Shown here in pieces: positions 15,001 through 28,210 of a DNA stretch of 64,000 bases. The notes beneath the pieces were generated by a model. That model did not search any database. It was not told the DNA's origin and saw nothing but the letters and a program-made list of their open reading frames with translations. Positions within the stretch are counted from its first letter, which is position 1; each line of letters starts with the position of its first letter. The position numbers and the translations under genes are program-made. Source of the stretch: Campylorhamphus procurvoides (lineage: Eukaryota; Chordata; Aves; Passeriformes; Dendrocolaptidae). The stretch covers positions 983,609-1,047,608 of the forward strand of contig WBMV01000270.1 of assembly GCA_013396655.1 (NCBI GenBank), given 5' to 3'.

Positions 15001-16330
15001 GGACGATTTCAGCAAGTCTTACTGAACTTTAAAAAGCATAATATTTGGATATAGGTTCAGGAGGATTCTATGTTTATCCAAATCTGATTCCACCTCCAAA
15101 ATGTACACAAACATTCTGACAGTGCACATACAGCTGGGTAAGCTTTGCATTGCAACAAACAAAATAAATCACAGCTGATGGAAATTTGCCAGGAAGAGTC
15201 CAGTGTAAACAAAGTAAACATTTAACACATTCTTTCTCCCTCATCATTTAAACAAAATAATGTTTTGAGGTGAAAAATTTTAACATATCAAACCATAACA
15301 GGCTATAAGAGCACATTCCAGCAGCTGAGATATGCAACACTAACAAGAATGGGATAAAGAGGAGCAGCACCACAGTTGCTTTCCCCATTGCCTTGTGCTG
15401 GCAAACATCCCCCTGGCCCTGCAGTTCAGCTGGTGCCTACAAGTAAAGTGCAGGAAGGGAGCAGTAACAGTGCTGTGGGAGAGGCAACAATATAGGAATG
15501 GGGAGAGAGTGGGAGGGTGATGGCAAAGGCCCAAGGAATGGTGGGAGTGGGAATGGAAATGGAAATGAGGGAGAGAAGAAAGCAATGGCCAAGAGATCCA
15601 CATAAAGCAGGTTGTGAATTACAGGGTTACGCATGGTAAGCCATCTGTCACTTCTCCTCATGCAGGGATGCTTGTTTGGTAGTGAGATGGATAACACTTG
15701 GCTGTGTTTCCATAGCAAGCATTTCCTTGCTCCAAGAGTAACCAAACTTTAGCTGGGACAATCCCTGCTGCTTTTGAAGATGCATGGGGGGAGCCATATA
15801 CTTTGATCAAAGGAATCTACGCTACCAAAAGTCACAAAGAAGATGTCAAATCACATCACTAGACATCCAAACTGCTTGTCACAGTTCAGTCAGCACATTC
15901 GTTCTCCATCCCTGACAGTCACAGACTCATCACATGATTGGCCATGTATCTGAAAAAGCACTATCTTTTGATTTGTCAGTTTACTTCCTTCTCCATCTAA
16001 GGGCATGACTTTGATGGAATCTCTGTTCTTATAATCAAATATCCTACAGTTTAGGTATTTGCTAAACTTTGTCTTCATTAATTTTTTCTTCTGATGAAGC
16101 CACCTTTCTTTTCTGGTATTTGTATTGATATAGCTTGGAACAGTCTTAGCCAAGGCTAGAAACCCCACTGCTACTGATCCTATTCAAACAGAAGTCAAAA
16201 GTGAATTGCTGCTGCAAAGAGCAAACAGTGTTGATGTAAATGTATACCAGTCTTTGGGGAACTTTTGACTGGCCATGTAAAGAGTTCTACATTTGCTTTT
16301 TATTCTATTTTTTCTGGTTTTCCTTTTTTT
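1..16330. other. Intergenic AT-rich desert, no gene seen
   Basis: Only short chance frames. The longest, 156 codons on the minus strand (2759-3229), has no recognisable domain and is about what chance gives in 64 kb. No CpG island and no clear interspersed repeat. A perfect 18-base palindrome is at 14465-14482. Confidence 0.7.
14465..14482. repeat. Perfect 18-base palindrome
   Basis: AAAGTGGAG followed directly by its complement CTCCACTTT, with no spacer. It lies inside overlapping chance frames on both strands (14412-14805). Confidence 0.9.
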
Positions 16331-16339
16331 TTTTTTTAA

Positions 16340-16735
16340 TGATAGTGTAGTTTCTGTTGGAAGGGACATACGCCATTGCATCCAATCACTCTCAAAGTAG
16401 GGCTAACTTCAAAGCTAGATTGAGCTTTCTCAGGTCTTGTCTAGCTGAGTTTTTAATATCTTAAATGATGAAGATTGCACAACCTTTCTGGGCAACCTGT
16501 TCCACTGTTAAATCAACCTCCCTATGAAGAATCACTGTTCTTCAGAGGAACTTCCCTTGTTTCAGCTTGTGCCCACTGCCTCTTATTCTGCTGTGCACCT
16601 ACAAGAGGAGCCTGGCTTCGTCTTTTCAATAACAGAAACAAAGACAGAAAATGGGTCTCTCTTTAGCCATCTTTTTTCCAGTCTTCAGAAACCCAGTTCT
16701 CTCAGCTTCCTTTCATATGTCATCTGCTCAACATA
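16340..16735 (-). mobile_element. CR1 LINE fragment (3' part, decayed)
   Basis: On the + strand it reads like the complement of avian CR1 3' ends: GTTGGAAGGGACATA, then CTGGGCAACCTGTTCCA, CTTGTTTCAGCTTGTGCC, GAGCCTGGCTTCGTC and CCAGTTCTCTCAGC. CR1 is the dominant bird and reptile retroposon; copies are usually 5'-truncated like this one. A T-tract (16324-16337) precedes it. Confidence 0.8.
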
Positions 16736-19700
16736 AATGTTTGCATTTTCCTAAACTGTCAAATCTTTATGGTGTATTTTCACTGTTTGCATCCTAGGAA
16801 ATGTATTACAGTGGGTAATCCTGACAGAGATGCAGTAGGCAATCATGTTATGACAAGACCCTAAGAGGCCCACTCTCTGGTGAGGCCAGGGTTTCACTCT
16901 TGAGAGCTACCATATTGTTTAAGACAGGAAGGTATCTAGGTCTTTCTGTTTTCTGGCACAATTGTTTTCCCAGACCTTGCTATCACCAAAATTTATCTTG
17001 ATTTCCCATAAAGGGCACTGATTTGCAGACATTAGATGTCTGCATTCTAAACCTAATTTCCAACTGTGCTGCTGTTTTCACTACCCTATTTACAGCAGCT
17101 TTTTCCTCAGCACTGTGATTTGATCTGATCCTCAAAATATGCAATACTGTGCCCAGGCAAATACCTTGGAAAAAATCAATTACTACACATGCATGCACAA
17201 ACTCAGTAGCTTTTCTTTTGATGATACACCACACTGCAGATTGCATATACAAGGGCAGATTGAGCTTTTAAGAACATAAAAGCACTTAAAGGACTTCACT
17301 ATTTAACAGACACAGACTAATCTCTTCCTCTCTGACAGTCAGGCTTCAGAGTTCACTGTGTGTGCATACAGATACAAGATAATGAACAGATATTTATTCT
17401 ATACAGAATTCAAAAGCAGAGAGGAAAATTCTCCCGCTTCCACTGTGTGAAATTTCAGATATCTTGCTGCAGTAAGATAAATTGTTACCCTGTATAACAC
17501 TGCAGCTATTCTATCTAGTATTCCTTCCTAAAAGTGGATTGTGTTTCTTTCATTTTAAGCCATTTACAGTCTTGCCTGTGAAACATGTGCCCTTTTCAGC
17601 CCTTTCTTTCTTTAAAGATAACATGACAGTGCAGTGAAACGTTAGACCATTCACTGCTCATACATGTCTACCTCTTTGTACAGAAAACGAAAGCTGCTTC
17701 TTACAATTTGAAACATTTCCAGAAAGACTAATTTTTGTCTCTTAATCAAACGAGAGAGTGTTTTTTATCATTTAATTTATTCTCAGTGCTTGAAATGAGC
17801 CAGCTGCATAATGGGAAGTTTATTAACTTCCATCTAAATTCTTATCTTTATTAGATCACTAGTATTATTATAACAACTTAATAAACACACATAATGCTTA
17901 TCTAAAGATAATAAGGTAGGGAGAGTTATTGAACCAGATAATTTACCCTTAATTTTCTGAAAAAGATAAAACTATTCTATCTGACTTAGGTCACCAGGGA
18001 AATTAACTTCTCCACTATCAAATCTTTTGCAAAGTCCATTCCCACTGAATGGGTACTTGTACCTCCTTTGATTATCTCCTTTCTCTAGGTACCTAGAACA
18101 ACCACACAATGACCTTTCTATTAATTTTGGGTTTGGAATGTAAGAAAGTTAGAGCACTCCTTTCTTCTGCTCACTTTCAATTGTCCTTTACACAGAAAAG
18201 GAATTTAAAGTCCTAGAAATATTTTAGGTTTTCTCAGAAGTTTGCTGTCACCATTACCAAGCATGGAGAAGTAAATAGGTCTTATTTTGAGCCAATGTTG
18301 GCAGGGTTAGGTATTGAGTCGGCAGCTCAGCAGCTCTAACTACTCCACTCAGAGAGAGTCCCATGAAGGTCCCAAAGAGGTTCAGAGTGATCCTGCTTAT
18401 GTAAAGTACTGCTGTTCTTCAGGGAGGCCTAGATTTCCCTTCCAGTGAAACCTCCCAGACATATAAAACAGCTTCCAATATAGATTTTCAACATTGGTCA
18501 AAGTCATTCTCACTTGCATTGCGATGTTCAAGTCTCTGTTTAAAGGGCCTTAGGTTGTTTAAATAATTTGATTTGGTTTTGAAAGCAAAAAAACCCAAGC
18601 ATGTCACCCTGCTGTTCACCTTCAGAGTCAGCCCATAAATCAGCCAGAGCAAGATGGCAGCAATTCTCTCCAGGAGCAGTTGTAATTCATACTACCTAGG
18701 AAAGACATTTAAAACTTTTCATATTGTTGAACTACTGTCTTTAGGTGTTAGTGCATTTACATTAAGCCTGGAACTTCTACCCTGGAAATAGTTCGTATTC
18801 TGGTATTTTCAAAATAGAAACTGACTGCCTAATCAAAGATATTTCTGATTTTACATTTCATGAAAAAGAGGTTTATATAATTCTCAAAGACAATTGATTT
18901 TTTCCCAGGAATAAATTTCATGGAAATGAAGCTACTTGGAAACAAACATGCTTTTACACCAGCCAAGGGTCACGAAATGAGAAGCAGCTACAACCAGAAG
19001 TGAAACAAACACAAACTAAATGTATGCATTTGATTAAAAAATTTGAACCTGATCTCTATCAAGTTATGACTAAGCCTTATTCCCTACTTATTACTTTTTA
19101 TTAATTCAATTACTGAATTATCCAACATAAATAAAATCAAGGAACTCAGAAAGTATATCTAGTTCCCCACAACAATATTTCATATATTATTTATATAAAA
19201 CCCTCAGAGCTCGCCTGCAAATCAGATGCAACCACACTGAGGGCAAACCTCTCTGCAGGTGATGTAAACTTAAGCATCTCATCTGAAGCACACAGATTTG
19301 TCTTGTTTTAAAACAACATCGGGATTAACTAACTTTTAGGTTAAAATTAAATTCCGATCCTCTACTGAGAATACATTTCCAGGTTTTAACCATAGCTAAA
19401 ATGTTCTGATGATTCACCTTAGAGCATTAGCATTCAAACATATTTGGAAATGTAAAAACGGCTTTTCTGATGTTCCTGTCTTTCTGTGGGTCATCTCTTG
19501 CCTTTGAGTTTGTCCTGTCAATAAGTTCATGGACTTTTACGCTAAAATTGGATGCATATGTGTTGAGCCATGCATGTGCTGACAGGGAAGGGAAGAATCA
19601 GGCTCTGTTAAAACAATCAACAATTAAATTAAAACAAAAGCAGCAAGAAGAGAAGTGAGTCTTTATATTTGGCATCTTCCTCACACCAGCTATTACAAGA

Positions 19701-21643
19701 CATTCTGTTCAATATCAGCAAGTGCAATGTCTCATTTATTTGGAGCCCAGTTCTCCAAAGACAATCCTTTTTCCATCTATGACACACGAATACTGATGCA
19801 ACAGGTACTCACAAGTTACTTGCGCAGATTGTCACAGCAGATTTTTAATCTATAATAAAGAATGAGAAGTTTGCATTGACACACAAGTAATGAAACTTTC
19901 TGTCAAGATAAATTTTACACATTGAATCTGCTCCAGGTTTAGATCAATGCATATAGTGTCAAATAAAACAAAATACTACAAGGGAAGATTCACAAAAATT
20001 GATTGTGGCCAAAATACGCCCCAGCACTGTTAAGAGGTTTACTTCAGTAATGTCTGTGGTCATTGACTAGATCAATGAAACTCATTCTTTCAACAGCATC
20101 CAATTATCAGTTTACCATGGAGTGAGCTTTCTAATAAATCAGCATACTTTACATAAAATTAGACAAAGCTACAATGAAACTTGATAGCAAAGTATGAAAG
20201 TATTTTGGTTCCAGAAAATGGAATTTTCTATCACACCCAAGAAAAAGACCATTGCTTTCTTTAAGGCTGATCCATAGTTACTATCATTTTGAGGCAGTAA
20301 CTTTCTGTTAGCTAGTTCACAGCTAGCAGGATAATAGAGTTTGATTAAGCACTTAGGACAGGTAATCAAAATGCTTCTGTCATATTTACAGAATTAAAAA
20401 ATGACATGCACAGTAAGTACCAACCAACATAAATTCAGACATGATATCAGAAAGTCAAGTAAGAACCGCTTCCCACAAAGAGCAATAAATCAGAGACACA
20501 GATAAACTTGAGCACCCCACAGTCTGTAATGTTTTTATGCCACACCACTTCTGTCTGCCAGAGGTTTTCTAACTTATTTCAGAGTTGGAAAATCAAGGGA
20601 GATGAAGGATAAACAGGAGAAAGATCTTATGGAGATCATTTTAGAAGTCACATCTGGCTGTTAGGTAAGACTACAGGCAACCCCACAGACACATCTATGG
20701 AAAGCATGCAGCACTGACAGCCAGAGTCCATAATCCAGTCTCAGAAGATCCAAATTCATCCTGATTAGCTTTAGTAGTGATCACCTAACAAAAGATGTTA
20801 TTTGAAAAAATCTACCAGTAATTTTACCCAATTCAATACTGAATGAACATCTCAATAGCTATTATAGGCAGCAAGAGGCCAGGAATGGGACAGATGCATC
20901 CATGTTCACAACCATCCTCAGAAGCCTGAGGAGAAGTTTGTGGAGTACAAAAGGCCATCAATGCCTCCTCAAGGAACAAAACTTACAGCACCTGAAGGAG
21001 AGCCTGACCGCTGCCCTGGTGTTTCATTGCACCATTCCCACCTGTCTTTGTTCTGTTTGTAGCACCAGGGCTGCATGTGGGGAGCTGTGCTGGATACCCT
21101 GGGGGCATCTCCTGCATTACAGCAGCCACTAGAAGAACTTGCAAAAAAGAGATGGAAAGTGGCAAACTCTAAAACCCAGTTGTTATTTTGTTGAGTGACT
21201 GGAGTGAATGCCCATTATTTAAAAATGTAACTGATCAATTAATATTGATTTTGCTTTGCTTCCCATTGATTACCGTGCTCAATGTAAGAGAAGAAAAAGA
21301 AATTATTCCCTTGTATCTTTGATCCTGAGGTACAATTGTAGCAGCATAGCATACAGCAGTAGGCTGTTCTTCATAAAATCTACACAGAATACAAATTCCT
21401 ATTGACATCAGCATGAGAAACTGTTTGATAACTCCTTCTTTCCAAATTTTATTGTACTGAAAAGCCCCCAACAAAGTGTATTTCATTTTATGTGTACCAG
21501 AGATGGTATATTTGAACAGAAAAATTTCATGGCTGTAGGAAGTATAAATTGCTGACAAAAAGTTATCAATCAATTCAGATGCTGGAGTCAGCGAGTCACT
21601 TGTACCTAAGACTGGCAATTAAGGGGATATGATTTTTATTTTG

Positions 21644-21664
21644 TGGATAAGTTGAACTTATCCA
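21644..21664. repeat. Perfect 21-base palindrome (10-base arms, 1-base centre)
   Basis: TGGATAAGTT, one G, then AACTTATCCA. Confidence 0.9.
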
Positions 21665-22156
21665 TAAAGAAGGGAAGATGGAAGAAGGGAAATTGAGAAT
21701 GGAGACCCTCCTCTTCAGTGGCAATAAACTCAGCTAGGTTCCCATCTCCTTGCAACAGCAGATGTTCATCTCTTTGTGCATCTTTGTGAGAAAACCACTG
21801 CTTGAAAGAAAAAATTTATCGTCGAACATAGTGAGGCATAATTTCCAAGAAGATGAGAGGATGACAGACCGTAAAAGTTCACAAAACTCAGTTATTTATC
21901 AAAGACAATGCAGTGAGGCCTGTTATGATCAATGAGAAGTACTTACAGTTTTGTTTAAAGATGGTAAGAGCAGATGAGTTTCTGGCCTGGGAAACTTCTC
22001 ACATAAGTTGAAAACCTCTGAACTTAATCTTGCAGTTGTGGGAAGGACCTGATAAAGGCCCTGAGCCTGGCATTTCCATTATGCTGGTAAACACACAACA
22101 GTCACTGGTGCACTTAATCCCCTTGCAGCCTCTAAGACTACAAGTGGTGTAGTCTA

Positions 22157-22186
22157 ATTGGTGTATCTATTAGATTGGTGTATCTA
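22157..22186. repeat. Two direct copies of ATTGGTGTATCTA, period 17
   Basis: Copies at 22157-22169 and 22174-22186, separated by TTAG. Looks like a local duplication. Confidence 0.85.
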
Positions 22187-23409
22187 ATTTGCCACGTTGC
22201 TCCTAAGAAAAGCTTGGTAGGACTGTCAGATTCTACCACGTGGCACAACAGCTTTAAACAAAGTCTAAATCATATTGTTAAACCTACCCGTGGACACACA
22301 GAACTTGACACCTGGGTGAACCTGGATTTTAAACCTATAAAACACCTAGGCTGAGCAAGGCCTAGTTATTTAATTCCAGAGGTTAAAAGGAACATTAATA
22401 CCTTGTGCTCTAGATCCAATACGTTGACTCTGTGGTCATAAGCATCTATATAATGCTCACACCAAATGTTCTCTGTTTTACCACTGAGTTTTAGTATTTG
22501 TAGGACCCATCCCATAAAACAGCTAATATGTATGTGTCCATAACGACACCTTCCTCATCAGCCTTAGCGAGGGGGTGAGTAGTGAGTACACCCCTATGCT
22601 CAGACATGAAGCAATCTGTGACAATGCTGTGTCTCCCCCAGGATACACTGCAGTCCCTGGAAGGCTGCACTCCTTTTCTTCAGCTGCAGCCGCGTGTCCT
22701 GGGGAAGGAAAAGTGCACCCCAAACCTGACACCCCAGCCAGTTAGGAGGTTAGAGATAAAAGTCAACACCTTAAATCACTTGAATTCTCTTGAAACTGGG
22801 AATATATCAGAAATCTGAGCAAGTACAAAGCACTTTGTCTTTGAAAGTATTGTGTCATCATTAGCCTAATTCTAAGAGTCAGGACATTTATTTTAAATGC
22901 CAAAATATGAGCTTGCTTGATTGCTTTGGAAAATCATCTGAAAAAAAAAATCGTTAGTTGATATGACACTCATAACTGAAATAACAAAATATAGATATAG
23001 GTACTCTCTCTCATGAATCTGTTTTTTCACATTTTAGTCCTAGACTATTCCTTCACCTCAACTTAAAATGCTGACTTACTCATATTTTTATATTGTAGTT
23101 TGCATCTTTTTATGTTTTTTCCTCACAGTTTCCATTTCTTCATTTAAAAAAGTAATAATTACTTAAAATGCAATACCCTTCTCTCAATTTTGAAGCACGG
23201 CTCTCAGATATTCTCAAAACCATACTGTTCTACTACCTCTCTATACAAGATCCATTTATATACAAATAATTAGATTCCAACACTAAGCCATCTTTTACCT
23301 TGATTATTAAAAGCAAATTTATAACAGGCTGATTAAATCTCCAGTACAAGGTGCATACAAGCAAACTCAGTTGAAATTGATTTAAGTTAATTTAAGTCCA
23401 TCATCAAGA

Positions 23410-23490
23410 TAAAAAAAAAACAACAAAAAACCACCAAAACCAACCAAAAAAAACTGAACCAACAAAACAAAAAAAAAATACAAAAAGGAA
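23410..23490. repeat. A/C-rich low-complexity tract
   Basis: Runs of A with interspersed CC and CAAC units, about 80 bases. Confidence 0.85.
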
Positions 23491-26400
23491 CACCACCGAA
23501 ACAAGGAGCTAGAAAATAATTATTTCTGTTGCATTCTTGTTGCTTGTTATGAGAAGTGAATTCACAAAAGTTATAAAAATTATGAATGTATACACGGACA
23601 GACATACAGACACAGATATTTAGCTCTCATTTGGGAGACATAAAGGTTCTCTTGTGATTTTATCACTTACCAGCACTTCTATCTCATGCTGTATATTTTC
23701 TGTGTAAGACTTTTGTTAACAAATACTTTAACAGATTTCTTTTTAGATGATGGAAGAAGAAAATAGCCAGCCTTTGTACCTTTCTTATCAAGGCATCATT
23801 TATTATTAGCAATTGTTACTAGCAACTTCTTTTTATTGCTCATATTTCCATGCACATATTTCCATGTAGCTTTAGACACTATAGCAATTTTTATCCAAGC
23901 ATCCTAAGGTACTTACAAAGTTCAATTAAACATCACAATGGTAACATGGACCAGAGATTTTGTGCAATGTGGGTTCTTACACATACATCTCAAGATTGGA
24001 AAACCCCAATGATACATGGTGACTTGGGTTATGAAGTAATTTAGTAAAAAGTAATTAGATATTTGTATGACCTCGTCAGGACATAGCTTAGGTAATATAT
24101 TGTTTCTAATATCAATGTCCTGGATAATCCACCCCTTCTGCACTTACTTCCAGAGATGACGAGTGACTCATATTCACTGAGTCACCTACTCTGTGAAGTA
24201 TTTAATGGGTTACTTCACAAACCCTGACCTGCTATCTCTTGTTGAAACTATTCCTATAGTCAGAGTAGAGCCTGAATAATAATTTGAAAAAGCAAAAAGC
24301 AGAGGTCCTTAAGGGAGAATATTATCTGTTCTGTCAGAATTAAAATGGTAGCAATCATAATCAGAATATCTGAATTACTGGTGTTAGAATGCAAAGCTAA
24401 TTCCAGCTCTGAGAAGACATGTAGGAACAGAGCAGGACACAAGGTTTTGAGGACTGGCTCATACTTGCAATTTTAAAAGTTATTCAATTACTTTAAAATA
24501 TTGAAATATTTTGATGGGGGAGAAAAGGTGGGCATGTAGTTCCAGAGACAGAAGCAAAGCAAAATACATGTGAATGGAACGTGTTGCAGTTGAAAAGGCT
24601 GTTTATATATCTTGGTCACCCTTTGGTTTGGAGCATTACACGGTTACATGCTGAAAATGCTCACCAGTGTTTCAACACTGAGAAGGAACAGATTCATCTG
24701 CTTGAATCAGTGCATGCAAACCATAAGCAAAAAACTTTGCTTATTTCACTAACATGTAAGAAACAGTAGCCCTGTAATGAGTCATAGACTGTATCACCAT
24801 GAATTCTCTGTTGTTTGATGAAATATGAATTTATACTAAAGCCATTGTCTCTGTGGGCATTCTAGTATATATTCTTTGTCCACTACACAAAAGCCTATTT
24901 TTATTAATTTCACTAGAAATTCTTATGATTGACCCATGCTCTCCTTTGCTACATCCTTTTTAAATTGAGTTAAAACTTTGGTGAAAGAAGTCTCCAGGCA
25001 TCAGAAGTAGAAATATCACAGTGGTCTCATTACCTTAAGAAAGCAGGCTAAAAATACACATAGACATCTTTTCAAGTATGTTACTGACCAAGTAACACTA
25101 AAGTCTAAAATAAATGGAATGTCTGGATATAATGCAATAGTATGTTAGGATCAGCCTACTTAACTTGGTCATCTCTGTGTTTTGTTACTATATTGGTACA
25201 GGACATGGCAGAACGGTATGATATGTCAATGCTCTGCTCCAGCAAATGAGTGGAGATTCAAGAAAATAGCACCAGAGACTCCATAACACCTCTGGGCATT
25301 GAATTCAGTTCCTTGCAAGAAATTGAAAAGTCCCATGAACAGTTTCCTGTACCACATGTTGATACTTATCAAACATGAGAAAATGAAGCATCAGGGAAAT
25401 ATTACTGATCTTACCTGGAAATAAACTTGTTATTAAAATTTTTATAAGTAGCTAGGGAGCTGTACCAAGTGAGGTAAAGTATCAGTTGGCTTGCAAATAT
25501 GTTTCATGTTTGTGTTCCTAAAGCTGCTTCTACCACAGAATTAACTTTTATCATCAACTAAGTCGTTACCTTGCTTAGCATTTACAACACTTCAGTACTC
25601 CATGTAGCTTGGAAATTATTACCAAAACATAATGACCACCAGTTTCCATCCTTCTCTCTTGCATTGCTGCAAAAAAAAAAAAAAAGAGTCTAGCAAAGAT
25701 AAGAGTTGAAAATCCTTTGTATTGATACAGTGAGAACACCTTGATAAAGTGAAATATGCTTGTGCCATCAGCCAAGAGCAGTGAATTGGTAGAGGCATTA
25801 CCAAGAAGAAGAAAATCAGATTAAATAATTAGTGTCAATTAGCCCAAGCAAATAATTCTATAAACAATTGGTCTCTAGTGCCCTGTTTAATTATGTGAGA
25901 CTTTCATCGCTTCTTATCAAGTCTGCTTTGATTTATGTTAGACTCTTGAGCATCCCAGAAGTATAATTAATTACTTTCTTGCAAATAAACCTTTGGTAAT
26001 TAATGGCAGCAGAAGACAATACAGTATCCTTTTATTAAAAGTATTCCACTATGGAACCATAAAAACTTGAAAACTGCTTTAGATTTCAGGGTAAAAGGTG
26101 TTCACACTGCAGCAGGAGACATGATAGTTGTAACTAAAGGCAAACTTGTTAGCAGTGTAGCACTATATGCCATTACGTTAAGGAACCATTCTATGTTACT
26201 ATAGCCAATGTACACCTTGGCAATCTGGTTTTAGACTGCAACATCTACCTTACCTACATTTAATGCTCAATCCCTGTATTAAAAGAAATTAGCTAATTTT
26301 CAGATGTAGGCAGCAAATCTAATTTCTGCAAAAGAAATACATAGGTAAGATAAAATTCTAATCAAACTAGAATGCTTTGAAAGTTCTAGCATAGTCAGTC

Positions 26401-27254
26401 CTTCTTAGAAATAAGAATCTCAGCTAATCCCAGAACTACATGAAAACAAGCGAATAAGAAGAAAACGGAAAATCATTCCAATTGCTCTAATAAAACATAT
26501 TACATAACCTGAAGCGTGCCACTTGAATTTGTAGGTGCTCCTCCTGCAAATCACTTGTTCCTATGATTCTTCTATTTGATAGCTTTGTTACACTTGGAAA
26601 AATAAAGACAGTATCCTTTGCCTTGACTAGATTCCCAGAACAAATGCCAGCAATGGCACAGCAAATAAATTGGCAATGAAAATGATCAGCTAATGTAAGT
26701 ACGTAGTAGATATTTTCTAAATTCATTGTGAATAAGGTGAATTTTAAAAATGCTCATAGCTGGTTCATACCATACTTTAAACTACTGATAGTACTCGTAG
26801 GACCAGTGAAGAGGAATGTTACAGGTCTGTTTTGAGAGGTCGTGCATTCAGTCTCACCATCACCGTACCCTGGCAGCTCTATCACTGTTGGAAGCTTTTG
26901 AGTACAACAAAGAGTACTAAAACCTCAGTCTTTAAAGACTTAGGAATACCCTCACATGACCCGCAGTCCTGGTTAAGGATTACCAAAATGCTGTAGCTGC
27001 CTTCCCCTCTTTGTATTCAAATTTCTCTCCCACAGAGTCTGCGGAAGATGGGCCAATGGTTATATATTGGGAAGAAAGGGAGGTAGAGGGACAGTGCATT
27101 CTACACCATTTCTATCCCAGCATGGTTTCAGACATAGCATGCATCCTGATACACAGTCAGACATTACTGAAATTTACCAGCTGCCAAAGTTGAGCTTGAT
27201 TCCATAATTTCTATGAATCTTCTTGAAGTAGTATTAGGATCCTATCATATTTGC

Positions 27255-28210
27255 CTCCACTTTTCCAGATTAAAGTAGACCAGCTTCCTCAGACTCTTCT
27301 TGAAAGGCAAGTGGTCTAGGTCCCTGCCTTCATAACCCTCTGCTATACCCTCCCCACCTCCAACACATCCTTTCAGAACCGGAGAACTGAAATATACAAA
27401 TGTACCCAGTACAGCTTCATCAGTAACCAGCATAATGGGATAATAAATTCCCTTAACTTAATGGCCTCAATCTTTGCAACATGTCTTAGTAGCAGATTGT
27501 TTCATTTGCAGTGAGAACATACTGTGGGCTCATACTCAGCCCAGTGTCCACTGCAATCTTCAGGACTTTTTTACCAGGCTGATTTTCCTCACCTGTACTG
27601 AAGCATGAGCTTACTCAGTATTCTGCACTTCTTGCTGAACTTCAGAGATTTAACGTTGGCTCCATCCTCAAGTTTCTCAAGGTCCCTCTTGGACTGAGTC
27701 TCTACTGCTTAGTACGTTTACTAATCCCTCTGGTTTGCTAAGATCACATTCTGTTACATCACTGCTGTTGTGATAAATGCATTGAACTGATTCAATCCCG
27801 GCATCTACATCATGTGTAGTCTGTTTATTGCCAGCCATTAACTGAACATGAACTCATCAACAAATGCCTCTGGGTCCAACAACTTCAATGCATTTAGCAG
27901 TCCCTTATACAAGAGGACTGTGGAAGATTGCATGAGAACCATACTAAAGCCAAACCTCGCATCCACCCCTCCTCCCCTTTGAAAAAACCAAGTCATTCCA
28001 CCCTGTCAAGTAATCAGACTGGTCAAATATGATCTGTTTGTCATTTGTTCAGGAAGATTACTCTCAATGGTCTAAAAGCTTCCTGGATTGTTTGCACAGC
28101 TAGTAACAGCTAGCTGCCTTCCCAGCAGATGTCTATGTGGTTGAAATCCCCCAGGAGGGTGAAGGCCTGTAATCAGAAGATTTCTGCAATGTCTACTCCA
28201 TCCTTCAGAG
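27255..28210 (-). mobile_element. CR1 LINE fragment (ORF2-end and flanking region, old)
   Basis: The + strand matches the complement of CR1 in order: ACTTTTCCAGATTAAAG with CAGCTTCCTCAGACTC, then GCCCAGTGTCCACTGC with AGGACTTTTTTACCAGGC, TTCTCAAGGTCCCTCTTGGA, and finally CAGCAGATGTCTATGTGGTT with GAAATCCCCCAGGAGGG. The order fits one long, heavily mutated copy of about 0.95 kb. No intact reverse transcriptase remains. Confidence 0.75.

Larger units (their letters stand above)
16736..27254. other. Intergenic DNA, no gene seen
   Basis: AT-rich sequence with chance frames only (longest about 127 codons, 21235-21618 minus, unrecognised). Holds an A/C-rich low-complexity run (23410-23490), a 21-base palindrome (21644-21664), a short tandem repeat (22157-22186) and an A homopolymer (25671-25685). 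Confidence 0.65.

Noticed and set aside
20890..21150. Possible processed pseudogene
   Set aside because: No stretch of recognisable protein and no poly-A tail or flanking duplication.
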